DNA from: Helichrysum umbraculigerum
Lineage: Eukaryota > Streptophyta > Magnoliopsida > Asterales > Asteraceae
Direction: 5' to 3'
Assembly: GCA_949592205.1 (NCBI GenBank)
Contig: CATIUR010000004.1
Location: 5,149,001-5,213,000 of the forward strand
Length of the DNA: 64,000 nucleotides
Positions 1 to 11,764 of this stretch are shown piece by piece. The notes beneath the pieces were generated by a model that saw nothing but the letters and a program-made list of their open reading frames with translations, was not told the origin of the DNA and did no database searches. The stretch's first letter is position 1, and every line of letters begins with the position of its first letter. The position numbers and the translations under genes are program-made.

Positions 1-598
1 TGTGCATTCTGGTGAATCGGAGGTCAACAATTGTTGTACTGATTGCTACAGGTTAGTCAATGTGAGATTTGTAATCATGTGTTGAGAATGGAACACATAT
101 TGATTAAAGGTAGCAATCAGTTATCGGTAAAATCACTGTATTGGCCTGCAGTGATTGTAAGTGTTGCTTGGTGGGCCACCACGGTCTGAGGGCTCCACAA
201 GGACCACCGATCCTCTTGGTGATGTAGTGTCAATGTGTTATTGGTGATAATTGATATTGTTATAGCTAAGTCAAACTGTTTGTAACAGGTTTATTCACTT
301 AGCTTCGTGTTAATCCCATTGTTTACTCCTTGCAGGTTTTGATGTGACTGGGACTGGGCAATGAGTGACTGGGAGTTGTTTGACCATGATTACTCTGATT
401 TTGTTAGATACAGTTGTTCATGTTTTGTTATATAATGATTATGATAAAACTAATGGTTTGTAAACAAGCAGTTAATACTTATAACTTGTAATATGTTTTG
501 GTTGATGACATAATGTCATCTGTGTTAATATGAATGGGATTTCGCTTCCGGTTTTTTTAAAAAACAAAAATGTCATGTAAAATGTGTAGCGTGTTATA
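1..598 (+). repeat. E1 5' LTR, last 598 bp
   Basis: Position 1 aligns with 24416 in the 3' LTR, and the two run in parallel to their ends (598 and 25014), with roughly a dozen visible differences. A primer binding site follows 3 bp later, which fixes the LTR boundary. Both copies end in tgttata rather than the usual ...CA. Confidence 0.93.
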
Positions 599-601
599 AA
601 T

Positions 602-613
602 TGGTATCAGAGC
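602..613 (+). promoter_or_regulatory. E1 primer binding site (initiator Met tRNA)
   Basis: The sequence tggtatcagagc is the standard plant retrotransposon minus-strand primer site, complementary to the 3' end of initiator methionine tRNA. It lies 3 bp after the LTR end. Confidence 0.93.
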
Positions 614-769
614 AAAGGTTTGGGCGAATTGAGCAGTGATTAAGTGTTAAATCCCAAACCTAGTGATATTGGTCAAACATTCCATGTTACGGGATTGGTT
701 ATGAAATGATATTGGTTAGTATATTAGTACTAACAATTAACGAGTTGTGAGATGTGTTGTGATTACAGG

Positions 770-3700
770 ATGGCTGAGAATGAGCAACCGAACCCTACAC
801 TTAATAATGCCTCAGAGACAGATGTACCTCCAGATACTCAGGGCACTTCTTATTCAGTTGGTGGAGAATTCGATCGTGACTATATGATGAGATTAGAGGC
901 TGAGGTGATAGATCAAAGGAAACAGTTGGCCGAGCTTTCTCATCGTCAAATTCCCAGCCAGCCACATGTTGAGAGTACTGTTCCACCTATTACATCTACT
1001 TTTCGGGCTCCGACATCAGTTCCGTATGTTTCTCAGCAGCAAACTCAGGGGTATACTTTTCAGACTTCTGTACCATTTTCTACATCTGGATCTGCTGGTT
1101 TTCAGATACCTATATTTTCACCAGTTCAGCAGTTAAAGAAAAGTTGTTCTCTTAAAACATTTATGTCTAGTAATCCTTCTGTATATTCTGGGAGTACTGA
1201 TCCTACTGTTACCCTTGACTGGTTACGTGATGTTGAGAGGAAACTGGATGTTTGTCATTATGATGAGGAGGATAAAGTACCTTATGCTGTACAGTTGTTA
1301 AAGGGTCAGGCTATGTCATGGTGGGACTCGATTACTGCACCATTGACCCCACAGCAGATTAGTGCTATCAGATGGTCCGATTTTCATGCTGAGGTTTATA
1401 AGAAGTTTTGTTCTGAGTTTAATCTTTCTCGTATCAGGCAAGAATTTCTTGACTTGGAAAAGACAGATCAGATGAGTATTGATGAGCTTATTAGACAGTT
1501 CTCAGAAAAGCTACGATTCGTACAGGAATGGGTCCCGACTGACAGGACCAAGATTGATCAGTTTGTTAGAGCTTTGCCTCCTGATTACCGTACTACTGTG
1601 AGACTAGCAGGTACACTTTCCCAGGCCTTTGATTTAGCCCGTTATGTTGACAGTGATATTCAGGCTAAGAGACTACGAAATAAGGAAAGGTTCCAACAGA
1701 GGCAAAAGGGTGATTCTTCTGATCGGGTCAAACAGAAAGGACAGAGTACTCAGCCAAGCAGGAGAGTTAGTTTTGGTGGTAATACTTCTTACGGTTCTTA
1801 TTGCACTAGGTGTAAAGCTAGACACACCGGGCATTGTACTCCTCAAACATCTAGGTGCATCAAATGTGGGGTATTGGGACATGCAGCCAGAGACTGTACT
1901 TATCCTAATCAGGTATGCTGGAACTGTCATAAGGAGGGTCATAGAGCTGGTGATTACCCTAAGGCTAGGAGACATGGATTGGGTATGGGTGGTGGTTCCT
2001 CTTCTTCGAGCCAAAAGCGGAAAAATCCGCCATCTGCTACTGGTCGTGCATTCCAGATGACAGTTGATGAGGCTGTTGTCGCTGATAACGTTATTACTGG
2101 TACTTTTCTTGTTAATTATGTACCAGCACGTGTACTTTTTGATTCTGGAGCAAACTGTTCATTTATATCTGTGAATTTCTGTGAAAAGTTAAAGTTGACT
2201 CCCTTGTTGATTGTGAACCCTATTGAAGTAGAAGTGGCTAATGGCAAAATGGTTCCTGTTACCACCTCGGTAAAAGGGGCTAATATTACGATAGAGGGTT
2301 ATGACTTTCCTGTTTCATTTCTTCTGTTGTCTATCCCAAGTTTTGATGTGGTGTTAGGTATGAATTGGCTAAGTCAAAACAAAGCCAATATCGAGTGTCA
2401 CAAAAAGTTGATTAAAATCCCAATTTCCGAAGAGTCATATGTAGTGGCTCGAGGAGAAAGGGAAAAAGGCAGTATTCCATTAATTTCTATGATGAAAGCT
2501 AGAAAATCTCTAGCTAAAGGGTGTGGGTTTTATTTGGCTTATGTTGTGAATACCAAGTTAGAAAAGAGATCTGTGTCTGATGTCCGGGTGGTTTCTGAAT
2601 ACCTTGAGGTTTTCCCCGATGAGTTGCCTGGTTTACCTCCTGTTAGGGAAGTAGAGTATCAGATTGATTTGATTCCTGGTTCCTCCCCTGTAGCTAAGTC
2701 TCCTTACAGATTAGCACCTTCTGAAATCCGTGAAATGATGACTCAGATTCAGGAACTGTTAGATAAGGGTTTTGTACGACCTAGTCATTCTCCTTGGGGT
2801 GCTCCTGTTTTGTTTGTGAAAAAGAAAGACGGTACTTTTCGTATGTGTATTGATTACAGGGAGCTAAATCAGAGGACTGTGAAGAATAAGTATCCTTTGC
2901 CCAGAATTGACGAGTTATTTGATCAGTTGCAGGGATCTTCATATTTTTCTAAAATTGATTTGAGATCAGGTTATCATCAGGTGCGAGTTCGTGAAGAAGA
3001 TATTCCTAAGACTGCTTTTCGCACCAGGTACGGCCATTATGAGTTTTTAGTTATGCCATTTGGACTGACTAATGCCCCTGCTGTGTTTATGGATTTGATG
3101 AATCGGGTATGTCGTCCTTTTTTGGATAAGTTTGTGATTGTATTCATTGATGATATTTTGATTTATTCTAAGTCTGAGCACGAACAGCATTTGAGACTTG
3201 TTCTGGAAACTTTGAAAAGAGAACACCTGTATGCTAAATTTTCAAAATGTGAATTCTGGTTGCGGGAGGTACAGTTCTTGGGACATGTTATTTGTAATGA
3301 TGAGATAAAGGTTGATCCATCTAAGGTTGAGGCTGTGATGAATTGGAATACACCTAAATCTCCTTCTGAAATTAAAAGTTTTCTGGGATTAGCGGGTTAT
3401 TACAGAAAGTTTATTAAAGACTTTTCTAAGATTGCAAGCCCGTTAACTAAATTGACTCATAAGAATGTTAGATTTCAGTGGGATGATCAGCAGGAAACAG
3501 CTTTTCAGACTTTATTATGTCAGGCTCCAGTTTTAGCTCTGCCAGATGGTTCTAATGATTTTATTGTTTATTGTGATGCTTCTCATGCTGGGTTGGGGTG
3601 TGTTTTAATGCAAAGAGATAGGGTAATTGCTTATGCTTCTCGTCAGTTGAAAACTCATGAAAAGAATTATCCTACACATGATTTAGAGCTTGCTGCAGTG

Positions 3701-4022
3701 GTATTTGCATTAAAGATTTGGAGGCATTACTTATATGGCACTAAATGTGTGATTTGTACTGACCACAAAAGTTTAGAGTATATGTTTACTCAGAAAGATT
3801 TGAATATGAGATAGAGGCGGTGGTTGGAGCTGATTAAGGATTATGACTGTGAAATCCGATATCACCCGGGTAAAGCAAATGTGGTAGCAGATGCACTGAG
3901 CCGAAAGTCATCTTCTGATCGGGTATGTTTTATGCGTTTAGAGATTCATTCTGATTTGATTTCTCAGTTAAAAGCTGCACAGTCTGAGGCTTTATTGGAT
4001 GTTAATTTGAAATATGAAATTA
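770..4022 (+). pseudogene. E1 gag-pol polyprotein, N-terminal part
   Basis: This is the retrotransposon polyprotein: Gag for the particle, then protease, reverse transcriptase and RNase H. I place the start at the ATG at 770. An in-frame ATG six codons upstream (752) is less likely because 770 directly follows an acceptor-like gattacag. Domains run as follows: Gag around residues 140-270; zinc knuckles near 355-410, the last with its final Cys replaced by Tyr; protease motif LFDSGA near 460; RT core with the active-site motif FIDDIL near 800; RNase H after 930. A TAG at 3812-3814 lies just before the RNase H tail, where element C has a Gln codon (CAA). Reading then continues in frame to the SIRE-1 insertion at 4023. 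Confidence 0.93.
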
Positions 4023-4638
4023 TGTAAGTCCCTAGTTCTTAGGATCGATAACTTCGTTATCTGTAGTATTAACGTGCGGAATCCCTCAATACGATGTTAT
4101 CTTACTAACAACGAATAAGTTAACATTTTAGGTTTACTAATACTTTGCTTAAACGTATAAACGTCAAAGCCTAGCCGTTAGGTTATTTTTCTCTGGGTAT
4201 ATTGAATTCGCAGGTCTTGAAAGAAACAAGAGTAGCAAAAGTGTTATGTTTTTCACTGCTTGAAAAACATTTTATACGTCCAGCTCGTCTCGGCTCGCAT
4301 GGGCCTCGCGAGTCCAGTCCAACTCACCTTGCAGCCCAAGCCCAACAATACTCGACTCGCCACAGACTCAATACGTTATGATCCTTATGATCCTCGCGAG
4401 TTTAGTTCTCATCTCGCTGCTCAACTCGCAGCGACTTGAGAACTCGACTCGCAGCAAACGTATATTTATTTATTTCGTTTACAATATTCGTCTAACACTT
4501 TAACATGCTAATATATTTAACGAATATTACTAACAAAACAAATATCCATTTACAAATCTAAACCAATGTACAAACATGATAATAATTACACTAGTCCTAT
4601 TTCAAGCTAGATCTGTTGTCACAAACTATGTTCCAACA
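4023..4638 (-). repeat. SIRE-1 3' LTR
   Basis: The LTR opens tgtaagtccc and ends ttccaaca, both read on the plus strand. A TATA box for minus-strand transcription (reverse of ttttata, 4270-4276) lies directly beside a cluster of ctcgc/gcgag words at 4282-4457. Confidence 0.95.
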
Positions 4639-4650
4639 GACTCCCCCTTG
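4639..4650 (-). other. SIRE-1 polypurine tract
   Basis: On the minus strand this reads caagggggagtc, directly before the 3' LTR. SIRE-2 (40973-40984) has the same tract, and D has a close match beside its left LTR. Confidence 0.85.
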
Positions 4651-4692
4651 ACAATAGCTCTAGCTTCTTTATCTTCACGCTGTCTTTGATTT

Positions 4693-5741
4693 TCAAGAGT
4701 AAATCTTACTACCTGCAAAAATTTTAAGCTTGATGCATGTTTTAACCATCCTGTGATAAACTCGTGCTAAATCACCCCAACCAATAGTAGATATGATCTT
4801 GTTCTTGTACAAAATAATCAGATCTTCCTTTGATAAGTTCATCAGGTGTCTGTGATCATATACACGAAGAATCTCTTTTTCGCCATCAGGATAATCATCA
4901 TCAGCTTCAATCATAAAGGCTTCTCCTGATCCAGCATCTATCCCCCAATATTTCAACTTTCCCAAAATATTCTGAGGCATAGTCTTCATAGGTATTTGCT
5001 TAATGCATTTGACCACTGGATAAACCTTCTTCCTTCTTCTTCTTCCTGTCCTCTGACTGAGTTCGTTTAGCTTTATCGTTTTTCCTTTCCTTGGCTTAAT
5101 CTTTGAGAACTTCATAGATAATCCCTCAGTCCTAATGATACGCTCAACATACTTAGCATAGTCATCATCACTTGGATTTATCATATCTAATCTAGCCAAG
5201 TCTTGAATCTCATATCGAGGCAACGAACTAAACACTGCAAGCTTCTTCTCAAAATATTGAACCCCGTCAAACCTTTTGATCGTGAAGAGCTTCAGGTCAG
5301 AGTCATAATACCATCCAATAATCCCAGTTTTAAGGACACGCTTTCCAGTAATATCAACTTCTTTCAAAATGCGTGGCTTATTTTCCTTTTTCTTCTTTAA
5401 CATTTCTTGGATAAGCATAGGATTACCAACCATATGTTTGTATTTATCCTCTATTTCTTCAACTTCAGTATCTGAATCTTCAGAAGCATTCTCAAAAGCT
5501 TCTAAATCAATAACTGATTCTCCTTGTTCATTTACAAAAACAAATTCAGTCGTTGATGGATTCACAACATGTTCATCTACATTTGCATCTAGATCAACAC
5601 CTTCATCTATCACAGATTCAAATATCGCAGTCCAGTCTTCAGGAAGTTTGAACTCTCCTTCTTCAATATCATAATCAATATCTTCATCTATCTCATCTAA
5701 AATATCATCTTCTGAATCTGATAGATCTAGCATTTCCATTC
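4693..5741 (-). pseudogene. Accessory gene exon 5 (acidic then basic C-terminal region)
   Basis: An open frame of 348 codons follows the acceptor at 5742-5743. It begins with a strongly acidic run (DSEDDILDEIDEDIDYD) and ends with a structured region (VYDHRHLMNL ... GSKIY). The stop is 54 bp before the LTR. SIRE-2 keeps only the last 74 codons of this exon (41029-41250), with close similarity. I recognise no domain. Confidence 0.72.
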
Positions 5742-6405
5742 CTAGAGAAAAATATAATTACAAATATGTTAATAATTCAAATTCTTCATTGATTTCCCTG
5801 AACCAATCTAAGAATTTCTTTATTAATCCTTTTGTATCATTAAACCTAATAAAAACGCATTCCATGTAACTCTTTAAATCTTTTATTGATTACCCTGAAT
5901 CAAACTAAGATTTCTAAAGTCTTATCTCAAACACTTAGTAAATATTAATTAAATTTAAACTCTAATGTCTTGTGAACAATCACCAAACATTTATGTTTAC
6001 AATTAATTAACTTATATAATTTCCAAGACTTAATTGAACTGTTATATTTTACAAAAACTTAACTTTCAACTATATCTTTAAATTATATATCATTTACCTA
6101 GTTATTACATTTTTAACTTGTCAGTTATACAAACTCTCAAGTCTAAAATACATATGTCACATAAAAAACTTTGACCGCCGATATTAATCGGAACACGCCG
6201 CTCGACTACTCAATGAGTCGGAAGACTTTCGATCACTATTTTATCTTAACATATATCAAATTATATAAACTTAAATTACATAAAACATATTTTACTTAAA
6301 ATAATAATAACTTTAAGCCGAATATATTTACACAATAATATTAAGTTTTACAATTGTTCACAAATACTAACTACAGTCTATACTAAAGTCAAGCTAATGT
6401 CTCAC

Positions 6406-7563
6406 CAGCTTCATCTTCAGTCTGACCTGTACCAGTACCAGAACCGCTCGCACTAGCATTACCACCAGACTCCCCCTGAATCGTAGCTTGCTCACCAGTC
6501 TTTGAAGGACCGGTCTGCTCACCACTCGGTGCATTGGGATCATCGTCTTTGTCAAAGTCTCTTTTCCTTCTCAGCTCATCTTGCTTGCAAGACTCCAAAT
6601 ATACCAATACCTCCCCCTGAGCAGACTTTCCTGAATTAACTCTTAACACCAAACGTTCTAAGTTATCAAGCTTCAGTTGCTGAGCAGTAAAATCATCAAG
6701 GAGTGTATTGTGAGTCTTCAGCAATGTAGTATAAGCTTAACTCTGTTCAAGCACTTGCTGGCCTAGAGTAAGATTGTTTACAACCAACTCTGGAACCCTA
6801 GCAACAACCTTCTCTAACTCCTTCACTTTCGACTCCAAGGATGTAATCCTTTCAGCATCAGTCATAGGAGTGATAGGAATGATCGTCGGTCCAGGTGGTG
6901 TCAGCAAAGCAACATATGACTCAAATGTACGCGGTGGAAGTGGCTGAGTCAAAGCTGTCTTCAGAAGATCAGCTGTAAATGTGCTTGCTGTAGTAGTCGG
7001 AATCGGCTCCGAACGTACTAAGTCAACAATCTCCTAAAACATTAGACAAAAATTAAATAAGTAATTGTTACAGATTGCTCTGTCTCAATCTCTAATTAAT
7101 TTTGGAATACTTGTAGTACTAAACTTAAATCGCATACCTTAGCAGGTACAGACATCGGTTCAGACTCTACCGATATCACCGTCTCGACCTGCGGTGTATC
7201 TTGAGCAACTGTCACAGAATTAACTGTCTCAGTTTACCTCCTGATAAACAACAAGGTAAGATTATCTAATTTTATATAATACTAACCTTCTCTTATAGTC
7301 AAATTTCTCGACCTCTTCCTCAAAGGAGTTTCAACCTCCTCAGGACTTTCCTCCATAATACTCTTACCATTCCTCTTCTTTTCAGAAATAGACGGAGGAG
7401 GAGAAGGTGTATTCTCAGAGTCATCATCTGAAGCCGTCTCACCATCACGACCTTTAGACGATCTAACAGAATCCTTAACCGGTACAACAACTGATCTATC
7501 TAGCTGTCTCTGCTCCCCCTCAGGTATTGCAACCTCTGGGTTTGCAGCCTCAGCTTCAGCTAC
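6406..7563 (-). pseudogene. Accessory gene exons 2-4 with two small introns
   Basis: Exon 2 (7563-7287) is acidic and basic in blocks, with a KKR/RKRSR patch that could be a nuclear localisation signal. Exon 3 is 7208-7138. Exon 4 (7033-6406) has a heptad-like stretch (LESKVKELEKVV) that suggests a short coiled coil, then a Gly/Ser/Thr-rich acidic tail. The introns are 7209-7286 and 7034-7137. Without splicing at 6405 the frame would stop at 6389-6391. Confidence 0.72.
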
Positions 7564-7706
7564 CTGTTTGTATAATGATATTTATATTTTATAATCAGAA
7601 ACATTATCCAATTAACTAAATATCTATAACACTATCTTTATATAATAACATTATAACGACATTGAATATCTTAAATATCTATATTATTATATAATTGATA
7701 TAATAC

Positions 7707-8532
7707 CTGTTCCGGTGTAATCTCAAAGAACAGATCAATATCCCTCAACTCGGGATCTTGTGCCTCATCATTATGATCTAGCACTTCCTGCACTACCTGT
7801 GCAGCAACCTCAGCATCAACCTGTTGACCTGGTTGATCAGCTTGTATCAACACATCCTCAAGCAATGCCTGTGGCTCAGGTTGTGGAACCACAGCAGCAG
7901 CAGGATCTGGAACAGCAGCAGCATGAGCAACCACATCCAACCAACCATGATTTGGTGGTGCAATATAGTTTGGGTCGACAATATACCCAAAAAGTTCTCG
8001 CTCCTCAGGCTTAACAAGCCCTTCTTTCCTCACAGTCTGCATAAACATATCATTATATCCTCTGAGCCCAATAGTATCTACACGCAAGTGTGGCTCAGGA
8101 ATAACAAGCTCTGGCAGACGAGCTCTAATAATCAGCATACAAAAATGCGGGTAAACCATAAATCGTGATCGGACAGAACCCAATATCTGTCTCACAATCT
8201 CTCCAAAAATGTAATCACAGAAACTGTATGGTTTATTGTAAACCAGGGAAAGTGCATCCGATAATATAGCAGGGCTTAACTCATCAAAACCTCCCTTCTT
8301 TGGTGCAAAAACGGTATTCATCACGTGCCACAGAAACCTCCACTGACCGATAACCAGAGGCTTCTGAAACTGACGCCCACGTCTATCTCCCGTATAACCC
8401 ATACGTCCGATAGCTCCCTCTGTAAAATCCATGGGGTACTCCAAATCCCCATTCTCCCGTTCCTCTGTACCCAGTTGCAAAATCTCACGGAGATTTCCAG
8501 CGGTAAACACAACAGGTTGGCCGCTAACCGTT
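7707..8532 (-). pseudogene. Accessory gene exon 1, 3' part (folded domain)
   Basis: This is the main globular part of the accessory protein, rich in aromatic residues (for example GQWRFLWHVMNTVF and RFMVYPHF). Its style matches the first domain of Asteraceae SIRE env-like proteins as I remember them. After an Ala/Pro/Gln-rich linker it ends at a GT donor at 7706. SIRE-2 has lost this whole domain. Confidence 0.78.
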
Positions 8533-9310
8533 TGTGACACCCGGTTAAAAATGACCCAAATTACCGTCCAAATTTAAACTTTAATTACAAAGTATTAAAT
8601 AACCCGAAACGATTATTTAATAATCACACGTACACAAATCTGGTAGAACGCACAAACCCAAATTAGAATTTGGTGAAAACATTTTTAAACAAAGTATTAT
8701 TATTAGGAATAATAATTACGTACTCCGAAATTTATTTAAATACATTTTAGATACAGAAAACTATCCGTGTATTTTGAGTTAAACTAAGATATATTGTTAT
8801 ATCTCATTGAAAGTATTTTTATAGAATGTTTCAATTAAAAACGTATACGAAATAATATTTAGAAAATTATCATTGTTAAATATTATACAATATTACGATC
8901 GGGTATACGAACACGGGTCAAAAATACCACCAACCATCAATTATTGGAGGCTGATTAAATCAACCGACCCCCAATAATTCACACACACTCGCACACATTT
9001 TCATTCAGTCGGCTCCCTCCTTTTCCTCTCTTGCGGATCATCAAACACAAACAACAACAACATCACAACAACATCATAATCATCTTCATCTTGATCATCA
9101 TCATCATCAAGTTCATCATCATCTTCATCCTCACAATTTCATTTTTGGCTCCAAATTGAATCGTAAGAAAACTTCACTAATTTACTTCAAATTTATGTTT
9201 ATATTGCTTAGATATACATGTATTAGTGTTATATCATTGTATATGTTCAAAACCTAGCCCAAAAGGTCGAATTATAGTGTTTAACTTCGAAACAGAGCCT
9301 GAAAAACACC

Positions 9311-9413
9311 CTGATCCGGCGGATCAACCCAAAAACTGCATTTTTTGTGATCCGGCCATGATCCGTCGGATCAAGCCAAGATCCGGAGGATCAGGCCATG
9401 ATCCGGCGGATCA
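9311..9413 (+). repeat. gatccggcggatc palindrome cluster in the solo LTR
   Basis: Five imperfect copies of the palindrome gatccggcggatc lie within about 100 bp, each a potential small hairpin. A TATA-like atgtatatatacatg follows at about 9543. Confidence 0.85.
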
Positions 9414-10521
9414 CACACCTGCATGTTGTAGCCCTCTGAGTCGCGGTCGTCTGGGCAGGTTGATCGCCTAAATCCGAGTTTGTATGAGGGAGATATGGCC
9501 AAAACGGTGCGGCTATGTCAAAACAGTTTCAAAACGAACTTTTATGTATATATACATGTGAGCAACAAATGAAACTTTTGAAACATAAATATACAAGTTA
9601 TATTTGTACAAACAAACGTACCTTGTGTTTTGAAACATTATATATATGTACACGACGAATATTTTTACGAAGACAAACCGAATTATATTTTTTAAATATA
9701 ATTATCAACCAACACCAATGGGCCACGGTCATTTTACAAACATCGAATGTAATCATATAACGAATACTTTGGAGTGTAATCTTATCGAATAAACAATAAT
9801 ATAGATAGTTCATTCAAACGTCCATTCACTCACTTTAAACCTCACATGTGTAGGACACTAGGAGGTTTCATTGGAACAACACGCGTATCCTAGGACGCTA
9901 GCACCCAAAGGTGAGTCATAGCCCCACTATTTTACTGTTTTACTATTTTCGGGGTTAAACACATGCTCGTAAATTACTTACTTTTCATTGTTTAATGATG
10001 AAACAAAACAAATGACTGAACTACTTGATTAAACATGTTATGTTTAATAATACATTATTTTTCTGAAATACTTAAATGTATTAAGTATCCCCAAGTTAGA
10101 TAACACTTGGAATTGAACTAGTACAACTTGCTAGGGACTATTGGTCTCTTTACACCTAGGATATAGGACTCCTAGATTCATACTAGCAATAGTGTAAGTA
10201 ATGCCAAGGGGCATTGACCTACCTGTTAATTTGAGAACTTTGAATACATAATAGCATAGACTAGTTGAATACATTGTACTGATTCGCAAATAACTAAGTG
10301 ATGACTATCCATACTTAGGCGCGTTATTGCTACTCCCCATATCTAAGTAGGAATTACACACATTTAGAATACACTGTACTATACCTGACTGTTATGTGAT
10401 AACTGTAGGTAGTTGATATACTTGTGATTACTATATTACCATGGGGTAATGTTACTGTTTAGGTTGTATATTGTACTGTACTTGTTAGATTACTTATATA
10501 TATATACTGTTTGGCACGCTG

Positions 10522-10745
10522 TGCTACTTCCGGGCGCTTATCGCTACTTCCGGGCACACTGTGGTACTTCCGGGCTTTGTGAGCTACTTCCGGACATGTT
10601 GTGCTACTTCTAAATTACTAATGATAGATACACGTACACTTAGTATGATTACAAGTATATTAGGTACGATTACATGTACACTTAGTACGATTATACGTGT
10701 ATTAGATATGACTTCACGTACACCTAGTACAATATCACGTACTAT
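10522..10745 (+). repeat. Two short tandem arrays in the solo LTR
   Basis: The first array (10522-10610) repeats gctacttccgggc about every 20 bp, five times. The second (about 10620-10745) repeats a degenerate unit of about 30 bp containing acttagtacgatta. Confidence 0.8.
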
Positions 10746-11544
10746 ACTTGTACAATTACTTAATGAACACGAAGTGCTATCCCCGACTACTACTTACTTG
10801 TACGCTACTCTATAGGTACTCGCACACACTCGATTACATCACCGAACACGGGATGTTATACACGACATCCTTATGTATACATAGTTACACAGTGGAGGTA
10901 TGTAGCGCCACACTTGATTGTTATACTTATATTGGGTAATTTGATAGGTCCTTTAGTACATAGGATGGTCTCTAGGAACCATCCTGAATTACGACCATGG
11001 GGTCTTGTAGTGTACTACTCCGACAAGTAGTACAAGAATTACGAAATCACTTGGAGAACACTTTAGACACAAACCTATCGGTTTAGGTTATGAGGTTAGG
11101 AAAACCTCGATACTGATTTCACAATGGGGACCACTTTTAATACATTACAACTATCAAATTCAGTTTACAAACTTCTTTTGAAATATACACAGTTTATACT
11201 ATAATGTTTTACTTAACTAACCTATGAACTCACCAGCTTTATAGCTGACCTGTTTTAGCATGTGTTCTCAGGTGACAGCAGGATTAGGACTACTACAAGT
11301 TACGCTAGCTCGAGTCGCATGTTTTCAAATATGGATTTCTTGCATAATTTTTGTACTACAACTATGTATTGAAATCATTTTGTAAACTCGTATTACTGTA
11401 AACTCTTTACTTTTGGAAATGTAATAACTGTTTTACAAACGTCTCATTTAGAGGTCGTTTGCTATATATCTTTGTGCTTGTGATATTTAATTTAGTAACA
11501 CCCGACCCGACCGCTTCCGCAACCCGAAATTTGGGGGTGTTACA

Positions 11545-11764
11545 CCGTTGCTCGGATCTCTGGTGGATTGACCGATCGATCATACTGAATATCGGTCCAA
11601 AAATCGTTCAGTATCGCCTGAGAAATAGGAGGATTTGCCGTGATAGCATATCTAATACGTGAACGTGCCAAAAACGTAAGCACCTGAGCTACTTTGCTAG
11701 CTCCCTTTGCATGTACATCCAGATCAACAAGGATGTTGTGACCTTTGTCGAATTGTCGAGCCAT
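11545..11764 (-). pseudogene. Accessory gene exon 1, 5' part
   Basis: It starts MARQFDKGH. The piece runs in frame through the ccgtt target site into 8527 once the solo LTR and one duplication copy are ignored. SIRE-2 carries the same start and the same acceptor upstream (ATG at 42002). Confidence 0.8.

Larger units (their letters stand above)
8533..11544 (+). mobile_element. Solo LTR, 3.0 kb, related to element C
   Basis: It starts tgtgacaccc and ends gggggtgttaca, flanked by ccgtt on both sides (8528-8532 and 11545-11549). There is no internal region or coding sequence. Its last roughly 90 bp match the end of the C 5' LTR closely, so it is a solo LTR of a Tekay-like family, left by recombination between two LTRs. 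It contains a gatccggcggatc cluster (9311-9413) and two tandem arrays near 10522-10745. Confidence 0.9.
4693..11764 (-). pseudogene. SIRE-1 accessory gene (env-like position), at least five exons
   Basis: This is the extra gene found after pol in SIRE/Maximus elements, often called env-like, with no proven function. I read the exons on the minus strand as 11764-11545 joined to 8527-7707 (one exon, split by the solo LTR), then 7563-7287, 7208-7138, 7033-6406 and 5741-4693. All four introns are GT-AG (143, 78, 104 and 664 bp) and every junction keeps phase. The summed coding length is 3066 bp, exactly 1022 codons including the stop. The ATG lies 2 bp after a strong acceptor (ttttacag), so an untranslated upstream exon is likely. 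One in-frame TAA (6737-6739) breaks exon 4. I see no obvious signal peptide or membrane segment, so an envelope role is not supported. Confidence 0.75.

Noticed and set aside
4693..5741. True retroviral envelope gene after SIRE pol
   Set aside because: No signal peptide, furin-like site or membrane anchor is visible; the protein is acidic then basic and looks soluble or nuclear.
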